Source: JAVVHH01 sp032249615
Lineage (GTDB): Bacteria; Pseudomonadota; Alphaproteobacteria; Acetobacterales; Acetobacteraceae
DNA: 10,110 bases
Direction of reading: 5' to 3'
Assembly (NCBI GenBank): GCA_032249615.1
Contig: JAVVHH010000131.1
Span: 1 to 10,110 of the forward strand
The first letter of the stretch is position 1, and each line of letters begins with the position of its first letter. Shown here piece by piece: positions 4,741 through 10,110 of this stretch. The notes below the pieces were generated by a model that saw only the letters and a list, made by a program, of their open reading frames with translations, was not told the origin of the DNA and did no database searches. Both the position numbers and the translations under genes were made by a program.

Positions 4741-7700
4741 GGCGCCGGATCGGCGTCTGCGGGGGCGCAGAGCGTCCGCAGACGCCATGCCAGCCACTCG
4801 AGGAGCGGCTGCCATGGGAGGAGGACGGCGCGGCGGATGTGGCCGGCCTTGTGGCGGTCGAGGGCGTCGCCGAGTAGGCGGACGCGCTCGGCCGGGTCGT
4901 CGGCGGTGGCGATCGGAAACTGGCGGTGGGCGGGGATGTCGGACGCCACGACCTCGAGCCCCATGGCGAGCGCCTGGGCGATGCCGAGGTTGAAGCCCTC
5001 CCATTTCGAGAAGTTGGCGTAGAGGTCGGCCGCGACGTAGAGGTCGATCAGTTCCGCATCGGTGACGTTGGTGAAGACGGTGAGGCCGGCGGCGAGCATC
5101 TCGTCGCGGTCTTCGGGCTTGCCCTTGCCGCAGAGGACGAAGACGAGGCGATCTGCGTATTCCGGGTGCGCGGCCACCAGGTCGCGCCGGAGGGCGACGT
5201 AGTCGGCGATGCCCTTGTAGCGGCGCTCGGCCTTGTGGAAGCGGCAGACGTTGAGGACGACGATCTTGCCCTCGAGACCGAGGCGGGCGCGGATGGCGGC
5301 GCGGCGGAGCGCCTGCGCGTCGTCCCAGGTCGCCAGATGCGAGTTTCCGAGGCCGGCGACCTCGGCGCGGTCATAGGCGATCTCGTCGCGCACGGTGGAC
5401 GTGTTGGTGAGGACGAGGTCGGCGAGGCGGTAGGAGAACTGCTTCTCGCCGTTGACGATCTCGCGGGCGCGTTGGTCGGGGAACCAGGCGGCGGGCGGCT
5501 CGCCGTGATCGAAGATGACCCGGCGCGGCGCGGCGCTCATGTTCCGGAACATAGTGAAATACGGGATGGTGTGGACGATCACGCAGTCGACGTCGGCGCG
5601 GTAGGCGAAGGATTGCGCTTCGGCCGGGTTGTCGAGGTAGACGCGCTGGCAGAAGCGGTAGGTGATCTCGTTGTCGCGCAGGGGGCCGCCGACGAAGACG
5701 GTCCAGCCTTGGGCGCCGAGGTATTGCGCGTGCTGCTGGATGACGACGGGGACGCCGTGGCCGACGGCATGGACGTCGCTGAGGATCAGGACGCGGGGGT
5801 TCGGGTCGATGCGGCGGCGGTGGCCGTGCCAGGGGCGGGGCGCGCGGGGGATGGCGGGCTGGTACTGGCGTTCGAGGCCGAGGTTGGGGCTGTAGTAGGG
5901 GTCCTGGTCGAACAGCGATTTATATTCGAGCCGAACGTGGGAGCACTCGCTGTGGAAGCGCGCCAGCTTCTCGGGGGTGTCGTCGAAGCCGCGGGACTTG
6001 GATTCGTGGTGCACGACGGCGACGTCGCCGAGATAGAGGTTGCGGTTGCCGCGGCGGATGGACTCGCAGCAGAGGGCGGTATCGTTGAAGGCGATCTCGA
6101 GGTGGGGGTCGAAGCCGCCGATGGCTTCGAACAGGGCGCGGCGGATGGCGATGCAGGCGCCGGTGAGGGCTGCGGCTTCGCGGGTGACGCTGGCGAGGCC
6201 GAGGTAGCCGGGGCTGTCGGCGGGGAGGCCGACGAAGCTGTGGCCGGCGACGCCGCCGATGCCGAGGACGACGCCGGCGTGCTGGATGGTGCGGTCGGGG
6301 TAGAGCAGCTTGGGGCCGACGACGCCGATGCCGGGGGTGGCAGCCCAGCCGGCCATGGCGCGGAGCCAGCCGGGCTCGACGATCTCGGTATCGTTGTTGA
6401 GGAAGACGAGGACTTCTTGCCGGGCGGCGGCGGCGGCGGCGTTGTTGAGGCGGGCGTAGTTGAAGGCGCTGGGGTCGCGCAGGATGGTGATCTGCGGCTC
6501 GCGGCCGAGGCGGTCGAGCAGCGCTAGGGCGTCCGGCTGATCGGAGCCGTTGTCGATGATGACGAAATGCAGCTTTTCCGGCGGGTAGTCGGTGAGGTTG
6601 CGGATGCTGTCGACGCAGGTGGCGAGCAGTTGGGCGAGGTTGCGGGTGGGGATGATGATGGCGACGCTCGGTTCCGGCCATTGCGGGGCCGGAGCGGGGC
6701 GCGGCGGGGCTTCGGCGGCGGCGTCGTCGCGGTGAAACAGGATGCGGGGGACGCGGCCGACGCGCGCCGGGTCGAGACGTGAGGCGAGGGCGGCGGCCCA
6801 CTCGGCGACGGCGCCGGCGGGCGGCTCGGTGATGGCGGCCGTGCGGACGCAGACGCACGCGCCGAGATAGGCCATGCGGCGGTTGAGCTCGGGGGCGAAG
6901 ACCGGCTTGAAGATGGGCCGGTGGCGCTCGGTGCCGTCCAGCCGGTCTTCGTCGGCGTAGATCAGTTGCCAGCTCGGGTGGGAGCGGGCGGCATCGGCGA
7001 AGGTGAAGAGGGTTTCCGGCCGGAGGGTGACGGAGAGGTCGAGCACGAGGGCGTAGGGCGCCGTGAGCCGGGCGGGGAGTTCGTGGCGGGCGACAGTGGC
7101 GATGCGGGGATCGGCGGCGAGCAGCGAGGCGTCGGCGCTGGCGAGCGGGTTGTCGAGGACGAGAAGGGCGCTCGCGGCGGGGTAGAGCTGCTGCTGAAGT
7201 TGGCCGAGCAGGGAGGCGAGCGCGGCGGAGCGGGCCGGGTCGTAGGAGATGACGACCTGCAGCGCGGGAAGATCGGCGGACGCGATCGCGGATTGGATGA
7301 TGGTGCGGTCGGAGGCGGTGAGGGCGTCGTAGCGGCCGATCCAGGCGGCGTAGGTGTCTTCGTCCACGACGTCGCTGTCGAGCGCCATGATGGGGGCGAG
7401 GGCGGCCGTGCCGGGCTGGCGGCCGAGGAGGCGGAAGCTGATGGCGGTCTTGATGCGCTGGCGGGCTTCCTCGTCGCTGCCGACGGTCGCTAGGCGCAGG
7501 AGGGTGATCCAGCGCTTCCAGGTCGGCAGGTCCATATAAGGGGTCTCGAGGGGGGCCAGGTCGGCCGCTAGGTCGAGTTGGGAGAGCTGCCGCTGGAAGC
7601 CGAAGCGGCGGGCGAGCCATTGCAGGTTCTGCGCTTGGACGATGGCGCTGTCCGCAAGCAGGAGGTCGCGGGCGGTGGCGCTCCCGGCCGGCATGGAGGC

Positions 7701-7763
7701 GGGGGCGGCCATCTCAGGAGAGATGTCCGTCACCACCGTGCCGTTGTGCCAATCTGCCGCCAT
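4737..7763 (-). CDS. Multi-domain glycosyltransferase (degenerate GT2-like + GT2 + GT4-like)
   Basis: A 1008-residue cytoplasmic enzyme that should transfer sugars from nucleotide donors onto a glycan or polysaccharide. Residues 1-165 are an unassigned, mostly helical region. Residues 167-345 look like the remains of a first GT2 module: the strand LQVVISYDP, then YADEDRLD (269-276) and FKPVFAPELNRRMAYLG (285-301), which are typical of O-antigen/rhamnan-type transferases, but the nucleotide-binding half is eroded. Residues 366-630 are a full GT2 module with IIIPTRN, IIDNGSD (402-408), the metal/nucleotide motif LNNDTE (455-460) and FNDTALCCESIRRG (559-572). Residues 657-990 resemble a GT4 module (GT-B fold) with WEGFNLGIAQALAMG (921-935). 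The usual E-x7-E motif there reads E922-x7-Q930. The start is the ATG at 7763, with a weak AGG upstream; longer in-frame starts run back through a tRNA gene and are rejected. No membrane helix is visible. The acceptor is unknown; surface polysaccharide is the likely target. Confidence 0.87.
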   Translation of the reverse strand: MAADWHNGTVVTDISPEMAAPASMPAGSATARDLLLADSAIVQAQNLQWLARRFGFQRQLSQLDLAADLAPLETPYMDLPTWKRWITLLRLATVGSDEEARQRIKTAISFRLLGRQPGTAALAPIMALDSDVVDEDTYAAWIGRYDALTASDRTIIQSAIASADLPALQVVISYDPARSAALASLLGQLQQQLYPAASALLVLDNPLASADASLLAADPRIATVARHELPARLTAPYALVLDLSVTLRPETLFTFADAARSHPSWQLIYADEDRLDGTERHRPIFKPVFAPELNRRMAYLGACVCVRTAAITEPPAGAVAEWAAALASRLDPARVGRVPRILFHRDDAAAEAPPRPAPAPQWPEPSVAIIIPTRNLAQLLATCVDSIRNLTDYPPEKLHFVIIDNGSDQPDALALLDRLGREPQITILRDPSAFNYARLNNAAAAAARQEVLVFLNNDTEIVEPGWLRAMAGWAATPGIGVVGPKLLYPDRTIQHAGVVLGIGGVAGHSFVGLPADSPGYLGLASVTREAAALTGACIAIRRALFEAIGGFDPHLEIAFNDTALCCESIRRGNRNLYLGDVAVVHHESKSRGFDDTPEKLARFHSECSHVRLEYKSLFDQDPYYSPNLGLERQYQPAIPRAPRPWHGHRRRIDPNPRVLILSDVHAVGHGVPVVIQQHAQYLGAQGWTVFVGGPLRDNEITYRFCQRVYLDNPAEAQSFAYRADVDCVIVHTIPYFTMFRNMSAAPRRVIFDHGEPPAAWFPDQRAREIVNGEKQFSYRLADLVLTNTSTVRDEIAYDRAEVAGLGNSHLATWDDAQALRRAAIRARLGLEGKIVVLNVCRFHKAERRYKGIADYVALRRDLVAAHPEYADRLVFVLCGKGKPEDRDEMLAAGLTVFTNVTDAELIDLYVAADLYANFSKWEGFNLGIAQALAMGLEVVASDIPAHRQFPIATADDPAERVRLLGDALDRHKAGHIRRAVLLPWQPLLEWLAWRLRTLCAPADADPAP
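4752..4786. terminator. Strong hairpin at the shared 3' end of two convergent genes
   Basis: GGCGTCTGCGG (4752-4762) and CCGCAGACGCC (4776-4786) form a perfect 11-bp stem. The 13-base loop can add a small inner stem CGC-AGA-GCG. On the plus strand it begins 12 bases after the DUF5648 gene stop. On the minus strand it lies inside the last codons of the glycosyltransferase gene. No U-tract follows on either strand, so factor-independent termination is uncertain. RNA 3'-end protection, or a block to read-through in both directions, fits as well. Confidence 0.45.
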
Positions 7764-7787
7764 GAATTGCCTAAATTTGGATAGGGG

Positions 7788-7816
7788 TGGATGCCGTGGA
7801 GGCGAGCACGGGTCAA
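7788..7816 (-). promoter_or_regulatory. Possible promoter of the glycosyltransferase gene
   Basis: On the minus strand TTGACC (7816-7811) is followed after 17 bases by CATCCA (7793-7788). The -35 element is good and matches that of the nearby tRNA promoter; the -10 element is poor. The predicted transcript would start near 7781, about 18 bases before the ATG at 7763. Confidence 0.3.
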
Positions 7817-7859
7817 CCCCGGGAGCGGCGCCGGAGCCGGGCAAATCTCTTTGCTTTTT
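7817..7859 (+). repeat. Nested GC palindrome followed by a small hairpin with a T5 run
   Basis: CCCGG (7818-7822) pairs with CCGGG (7837-7841) around a loop that contains the 8-base palindrome CGGCGCCG (7826-7833). Next to it GCAAA (7841-7845) pairs with TTTGC (7850-7854), followed at once by TTTTT (7855-7859). The second part has the form of a weak plus-strand terminator, yet no plus-strand gene lies before it. It sits between divergent genes, so it may instead be a control site or an attenuator in the leader of the small gene at 7917. Confidence 0.3.
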
Positions 7860-7916
7860 CGTAGGAGATGCTCTGGACTGAGCCGGAGTCGAGATCATGC
7901 GATTCGGAAAGAGACG

Positions 7917-8138
7917 ATGCCGCAAAAGAAGATGACGGTGGCCGACCATGCGCGAGCGCGGGCTGCGCTGACGCTGGCAGACGGCAAGCCGATCCTGGAG
8001 CGGGCGATTTTGTTGCAATGTGCCGATGCGATCGATGGGTTGCGGAAGGCGCTCGAGGAGATTGCCGAGCAATCTCCGGCGCGCGGGGGGATTTGGGCGC
8101 GGCGGCGGGCGGAGGAGGCGCTCGATCCGGAGGATTGA
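7917..8138 (+). CDS. Small hypothetical protein, 73 residues
   Basis: I do not recognise the family. The product is a short, soluble, mostly helical protein rich in Ala, Arg and Glu, with a basic N-terminus (MPQKK), a likely helix from about residue 7 to 20 and another from about 26 to 51, and an acidic end (PED). It has one cysteine (C35), no signal peptide and no membrane segment. The ATG at 7917 is preceded by a purine-rich GGAAAGAG (7906-7913), a plausible ribosome binding site. A second ATG at 7932 is an alternative start. The frame stays open upstream to 7791, but that part is basic, low in complexity and crosses the palindromes. It stands alone between a divergent glycosyltransferase gene and a convergent tRNA gene. 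Confidence 0.55.
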   Translation: MPQKKMTVADHARARAALTLADGKPILERAILLQCADAIDGLRKALEEIAEQSPARGGIWARRRAEEALDPED

Positions 8139-8152
8139 CGGAAGAGGCGCTC

Positions 8153-8226
8153 TGGAGGTCCGGGCCGGAATCGAACCGGCATTCGAGGATTTGCAGTCCT
8201 CTGCATCACCACTCTGCCACCGGACC
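8153..8226 (-). tRNA. tRNA-Cys (anticodon GCA)
   Basis: Read on the minus strand, the 74 bases fold as a full cloverleaf. The acceptor stem is GGTCCGG with CCGGACC. The anticodon stem GAGGA/TCCTC holds the loop CTGCAAA, with anticodon GCA at 8194-8192. The T arm is GCCGG-TTCGATT-CCGGC. The discriminator base is U73, the known cysteine identity element, and the CCA end is encoded in the DNA (8155-8153). The D stem is short (GCA/TGC). The gene is single, converges on the small plus-strand gene that ends at 8138, and lies divergent to the methyltransferase gene. Confidence 0.96.
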
Positions 8227-8248
8227 CCGAGATTTGCGGCAGGGGCGC

Positions 8249-8278
8249 TATATCGTCCGGGCACGGGTGTGCGGTCAA
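8249..8278 (-). promoter_or_regulatory. Promoter of tRNA-Cys
   Basis: On the minus strand TTGACC (8278-8273) is followed after 18 bases by GATATA (8254-8249), a sigma-70-like pair. The expected start of transcription is near 8242, giving a leader of about 16 bases before the mature tRNA 5' end at 8226, which is a usual arrangement for a bacterial tRNA gene. Confidence 0.6.
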
Positions 8279-8328
8279 GCTGCGCGGGCGGGTAGCGCTC
8301 GGGAGTTCGGCGGGGGTATAGGCAGGCC

Positions 8329-9006
8329 ATGGACCTGCCGCCTTTGAACTACGCTTCCGCGCGCGACCACATGGTGGATTCGCAAATCCGGCCGGACCGG
8401 GTCGTCGACCCGCGGATCATCCGGGCGATGCGGACGCTGCCGCGTGAGCGCTTCGTGCCGGCTGACCGGGCGGCGCTGGCCTATATCGACGAGGATTTGC
8501 GGCTGCCGGGCGGCCGGGTGCTGATGGAGCCGCGGGTGCTGGCGCACCTGATCCAAGCCGCGGGGGTCCGCTCGGGCGAGCGGGTTCTCGTGATCGGGGC
8601 GGGGCCGGGGTATGGTGCGGCGGTGCTCGATTATTGCGGCGCGGTGGTGACGGCGCTCGAGGAGGACGAGGCGCTGCTGGCGATCGCGCGGGCGGTTTTG
8701 CCGACGGTGGCGCCGCGGGTGGTGCTCGAGGCGGGGAAGTTGCGGGACGGGCTGCCAGGTCCGTGGGACGTGATCTTGATCGAGGGGGCGGTGCCGGAGA
8801 TTCCGGCGGAGATCGCCGGGCTGCTCAACGGGCAGGGCGGGCGGCTGGTGACGGTGCTGTCCCGGGACGGGGTGCTGGGGAAGGGCGTGCTGGCCGAGCC
8901 GATCAATCCGGGGGCGCCGCAGGCGACGTTGCGGGCGCAGCCGCGGTTCGATTGCGCGACACCGTTGCTGCCGGCGTTCGTCCCGCCGCCGGCTTTCCGG
9001 TTTTAA
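8329..9006 (+). CDS. pcm: Protein-L-isoaspartate O-methyltransferase family protein
   Basis: A 225-residue SAM-dependent methyltransferase, the family's usual length. The classical enzyme methylates isoaspartyl residues in aged proteins in the cytoplasm so that they can revert to aspartate. The N-terminal region has the family signature MVDSQIRPDRVVDPRII (15-31) and MRTLPRERFVP (34-44). The SAM-binding motif I is VLVIGAGPGYGAAVL (86-100), followed by an acidic ribose-binding position at E111, with motif II around WDVILIEGA (146-154). Motif I reads GAGPGYG, where classical Pcm proteins have GTGSGYQ, and the C-terminal half is shorter and more divergent. This fits the alphaproteobacterial subgroup found before tolC, whose true substrate is less certain. 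The start at 8329 is preceded by AGG (8320-8322). It is followed after 70 bases by the TolC-family gene on the same strand. Confidence 0.85.
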   Translation: MDLPPLNYASARDHMVDSQIRPDRVVDPRIIRAMRTLPRERFVPADRAALAYIDEDLRLPGGRVLMEPRVLAHLIQAAGVRSGERVLVIGAGPGYGAAVLDYCGAVVTALEEDEALLAIARAVLPTVAPRVVLEAGKLRDGLPGPWDVILIEGAVPEIPAEIAGLLNGQGGRLVTVLSRDGVLGKGVLAEPINPGAPQATLRAQPRFDCATPLLPAFVPPPAFRF

Positions 9007-9013
9007 CGGTTCG

Positions 9014-9042
9014 TTGAAGCTTCTCCGCTATCCATGCACAAT
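9014..9042 (+). promoter_or_regulatory. Likely sigma-70 promoter of the tolC-like gene
   Basis: TTGAAG (9014-9019) is followed after exactly 17 bases by CACAAT (9037-9042), each matching the consensus at four of six positions. Transcription would start near 9049, leaving a leader of about 28 bases that holds the AGGG ribosome binding site at 9066-9069. It gives the channel gene its own promoter just after the methyltransferase stop. Confidence 0.45.
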
Positions 9043-9048
9043 GCTGCG

Positions 9049-9059
9049 TGACCGGGTCA
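9049..9059. promoter_or_regulatory. 11-base dyad at the predicted start of the tolC-like transcript
   Basis: TGACC-G-GGTCA is a perfect inverted repeat with a one-base centre, placed at about +1 to +11 of the transcript expected from the promoter at 9014-9042. That is a usual place for a repressor operator. The arms are short (5 bases), so chance is a real alternative. Confidence 0.3.
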
Positions 9060-9076
9060 GCAAACAGGGTGCGCGA

Positions 9077-10110
9077 ATGCGGAACGAAGTGATTGCGTTG
9101 GGGGGTCTGCTGGCTTTGGTGGCCGGCGGCGCCCATGCGCAGCCCCGAACGCTGCAGGATGCGCTGGCGTCGGCGTATTCGAACAACCCGACGCTGCAGG
9201 CGGCGCGGGCTCAGCTGCGCGCGACGGACGAGACGGTGCCGCAGGCGTTGGCGGGGTGGCGGCCGACGGTCGTGCTGTCCTCGTCGGTGGGCTATGCGGA
9301 CGGGTCGTACCGGACGACGGCCAACGGGTTCACGAACAAGCTGCGCAACAACCGCGACATTTTCAGCGCGCAGGCGACGGCTACGCAGCCGCTGTTCCGG
9401 GGCGGGGCGACGCAGGCCGGGACGCGGCAGGCGGATAACCGGGTCTATGCGCAGCGGGCGCGGCTGCTGGCCACGGAGCAGCAGCTGTTCTCCGACACGG
9501 TAACCGCCTACGTCAACGTGATCCAGGGGCAGCAGGTGCTGCAGCTGAACATCAACAACGAGCAGGTGTTGCAGCGCCAGTTGCAGGCGACGCAGGACCG
9601 GTTCCGGGTGGGCGAGATCACGCGGACGGACGTGGCGCAGGCGGAGGCGGCGCTGGCCGGAGCGCGGGCGACCCGCGAGACGTCGGCGGGGAATTTGCAG
9701 ACGGCGCGGGGCAATTACCGGCGTTACGTGGGCGAGTTGCCGGACCAGCTGGTGGAGCCGCAACCGCTCAAGGAGCCGGTGCACAGCCAGCAGGAGGCGG
9801 TGCAGCTCGCCGCCAACAACAACCCGAACGTGATCGCGGCGCTGTTCGACGATGCGGCGGCGCGCGACAACATCGACCTGCAATTCGCCAACCTGATGCC
9901 GCAGCTCAGCTTGCAGGCGCAGGCAGCGCGGGCGGACAATACGACCCTCATCCGGCAGCGGACGATCGGCGGGCAGGTCCTGCTGAACGCGAGCGTACCG
10001 ATATATCAGGGCGGGGCCGAGTATTCGCGGGTTCGGCAGGCGCGCCAGCAGGAGCAGCAGGCGCGCAAGACGGTCGACGACATCCGGCGGCAGGTGATCG
10101 CGCAGGCAAC
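9077..10110 (+). CDS. tolC: TolC-family outer-membrane efflux/secretion channel, 3' end cut by the window
   Basis: The first 344 residues of an outer-membrane channel of tripartite efflux pumps or type I secretion systems; complete members usually have about 450-500. A signal peptide ends in G-A-H-A, with cleavage after A21. The mature start TLQDALASAYSNNPTLQAAR (25-44) is the classic TolC-family opening. The two structural repeats are visible, each with its outer-membrane strand motif: QPLFRGG at 104-110 and VPIYQGG at 307-313. The long helix holds RFRVGEITRTDVAQAEA (175-191), the most conserved segment of the family. The protein is very rich in Gln and Ala, as expected for coiled-coil tunnel helices. 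No lipobox is seen, so it is TolC-like rather than an NodT/OprM-type lipoprotein. An AGGG (9066-9069) lies 7 bases before the ATG. No inner-membrane pump or periplasmic adaptor gene lies in the window, so its partners are unknown. Confidence 0.92.
   Translation, partial: MRNEVIALGGLLALVAGGAHAQPRTLQDALASAYSNNPTLQAARAQLRATDETVPQALAGWRPTVVLSSSVGYADGSYRTTANGFTNKLRNNRDIFSAQATATQPLFRGGATQAGTRQADNRVYAQRARLLATEQQLFSDTVTAYVNVIQGQQVLQLNINNEQVLQRQLQATQDRFRVGEITRTDVAQAEAALAGARATRETSAGNLQTARGNYRRYVGELPDQLVEPQPLKEPVHSQQEAVQLAANNNPNVIAALFDDAAARDNIDLQFANLMPQLSLQAQAARADNTTLIRQRTIGGQVLLNASVPIYQGGAEYSRVRQARQQEQQARKTVDDIRRQVIAQA

Noticed and set aside
3271..5004. A minus-strand open frame of 577 codons opposite the DUF5648 gene
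   Set aside because: The translation is an Arg/Val/Ala-rich mirror of the repeat gene without any domain, and it would run into the glycosyltransferase gene. The plus-strand frame has real repeats and a sensible start.
4926..6527. A plus-strand open frame of 533 codons inside the glycosyltransferase gene
   Set aside because: Gly/Val/Asp-rich shadow of the opposite strand; the minus-strand frame carries recognisable GT2 and GT4 motifs.
5920..7620. A minus-strand open frame of 566 codons overlapping the glycosyltransferase gene in another frame
   Set aside because: Almost entirely Arg, Pro and His, which is what a +1 frame of a GC-rich gene gives; no domain is visible.
8143..8153. AGAG-GCG-CTCT as a terminator shared by the small gene and tRNA-Cys
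   Set aside because: The stem is only 4 bp, overlaps the CCA end of the tRNA and has no real T-run on either strand.
7764..8330. Extension of the glycosyltransferase frame upstream to 8330
   Set aside because: The frame is open by chance, but it would run through tRNA-Cys and its promoter. The ATG at 7763 begins the plausible protein.
8311..8330. TATAGG before the methyltransferase gene as a -10 element
   Set aside because: No -35-like sequence lies at a suitable distance, and the element is too close to the start codon for a normal leader.
8903..9883. A minus-strand open frame of 326 codons opposite the tolC-like gene
   Set aside because: Arg/Leu/Val-rich shadow; the plus strand has the signal peptide and both TolC repeats.

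Overview
The window is GC-rich DNA from an alphaproteobacterium, most likely of the Rhodospirillales/Acetobacterales type. That placement is an inference from three things: the codon use (GCG/GCC, CGG/CGC, CTG/CTC), the order pcm-like methyltransferase followed by a TolC-family gene, and a PEP-CTERM protein. I see no insertion sequence, CRISPR array, phage gene or rRNA.

Layout. (1) About 1-2379, minus strand: a tightly packed three-gene operon, read from right to left. It holds a class I/II aminotransferase, a two-CxxC zinc-ribbon protein of unknown role (GTG start overlapping the previous stop as GTGA), and a CobC-like histidine phosphatase starting 2 bases after the preceding stop. An ATG in the last three bases may begin a further gene. 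(2) 2380-2670: a spacer between divergent genes that is visibly less GC-rich than its flanks, with a strong 8-bp inverted repeat just before the next gene. (3) 2671-4740, plus strand: two genes for apparent cell-surface or extracellular proteins. The first is a PEP-CTERM (exosortase-sorted) protein. The second is a 465-residue Thr/Asn/Gly-rich protein with three C-terminal DUF5648-type repeats and no signal peptide. This block lacks the G-over-C excess that the + strand shows elsewhere. (4) 4737-7763, minus strand: a 1008-residue multi-domain glycosyltransferase (degenerate GT2-like module, intact GT2 module, GT4-like module). Its stop codon overlaps that of the DUF5648 gene tail to tail, and a strong hairpin lies at the shared end. 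(5) 7764-8328: a spacer with nested palindromes, a 73-codon hypothetical gene on the plus strand, and tRNA-Cys(GCA) on the minus strand with its own promoter. (6) 8329-10110, plus strand: a protein-L-isoaspartate O-methyltransferase family gene, then a TolC-family outer-membrane channel gene that runs off the window. The latter has a plausible sigma-70 promoter and an 11-bp dyad near its start.

How the parts may fit together: the PEP-CTERM protein, the large glycosyltransferase and perhaps the DUF5648 protein suggest cell-surface or exopolysaccharide biology. No exosortase or polysaccharide-export gene is visible, so the link rests on family knowledge and adjacency. The aminotransferase operon and the methyltransferase/TolC pair look like ordinary chromosomal genes. 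No clearly new multi-gene system is evident. The best leads are the leaderless repeat protein, the three-module glycosyltransferase, the structured leader of the PEP-CTERM gene, the shared hairpin at the convergent gene ends, and the base-skew break over 2.67-4.74 kb.
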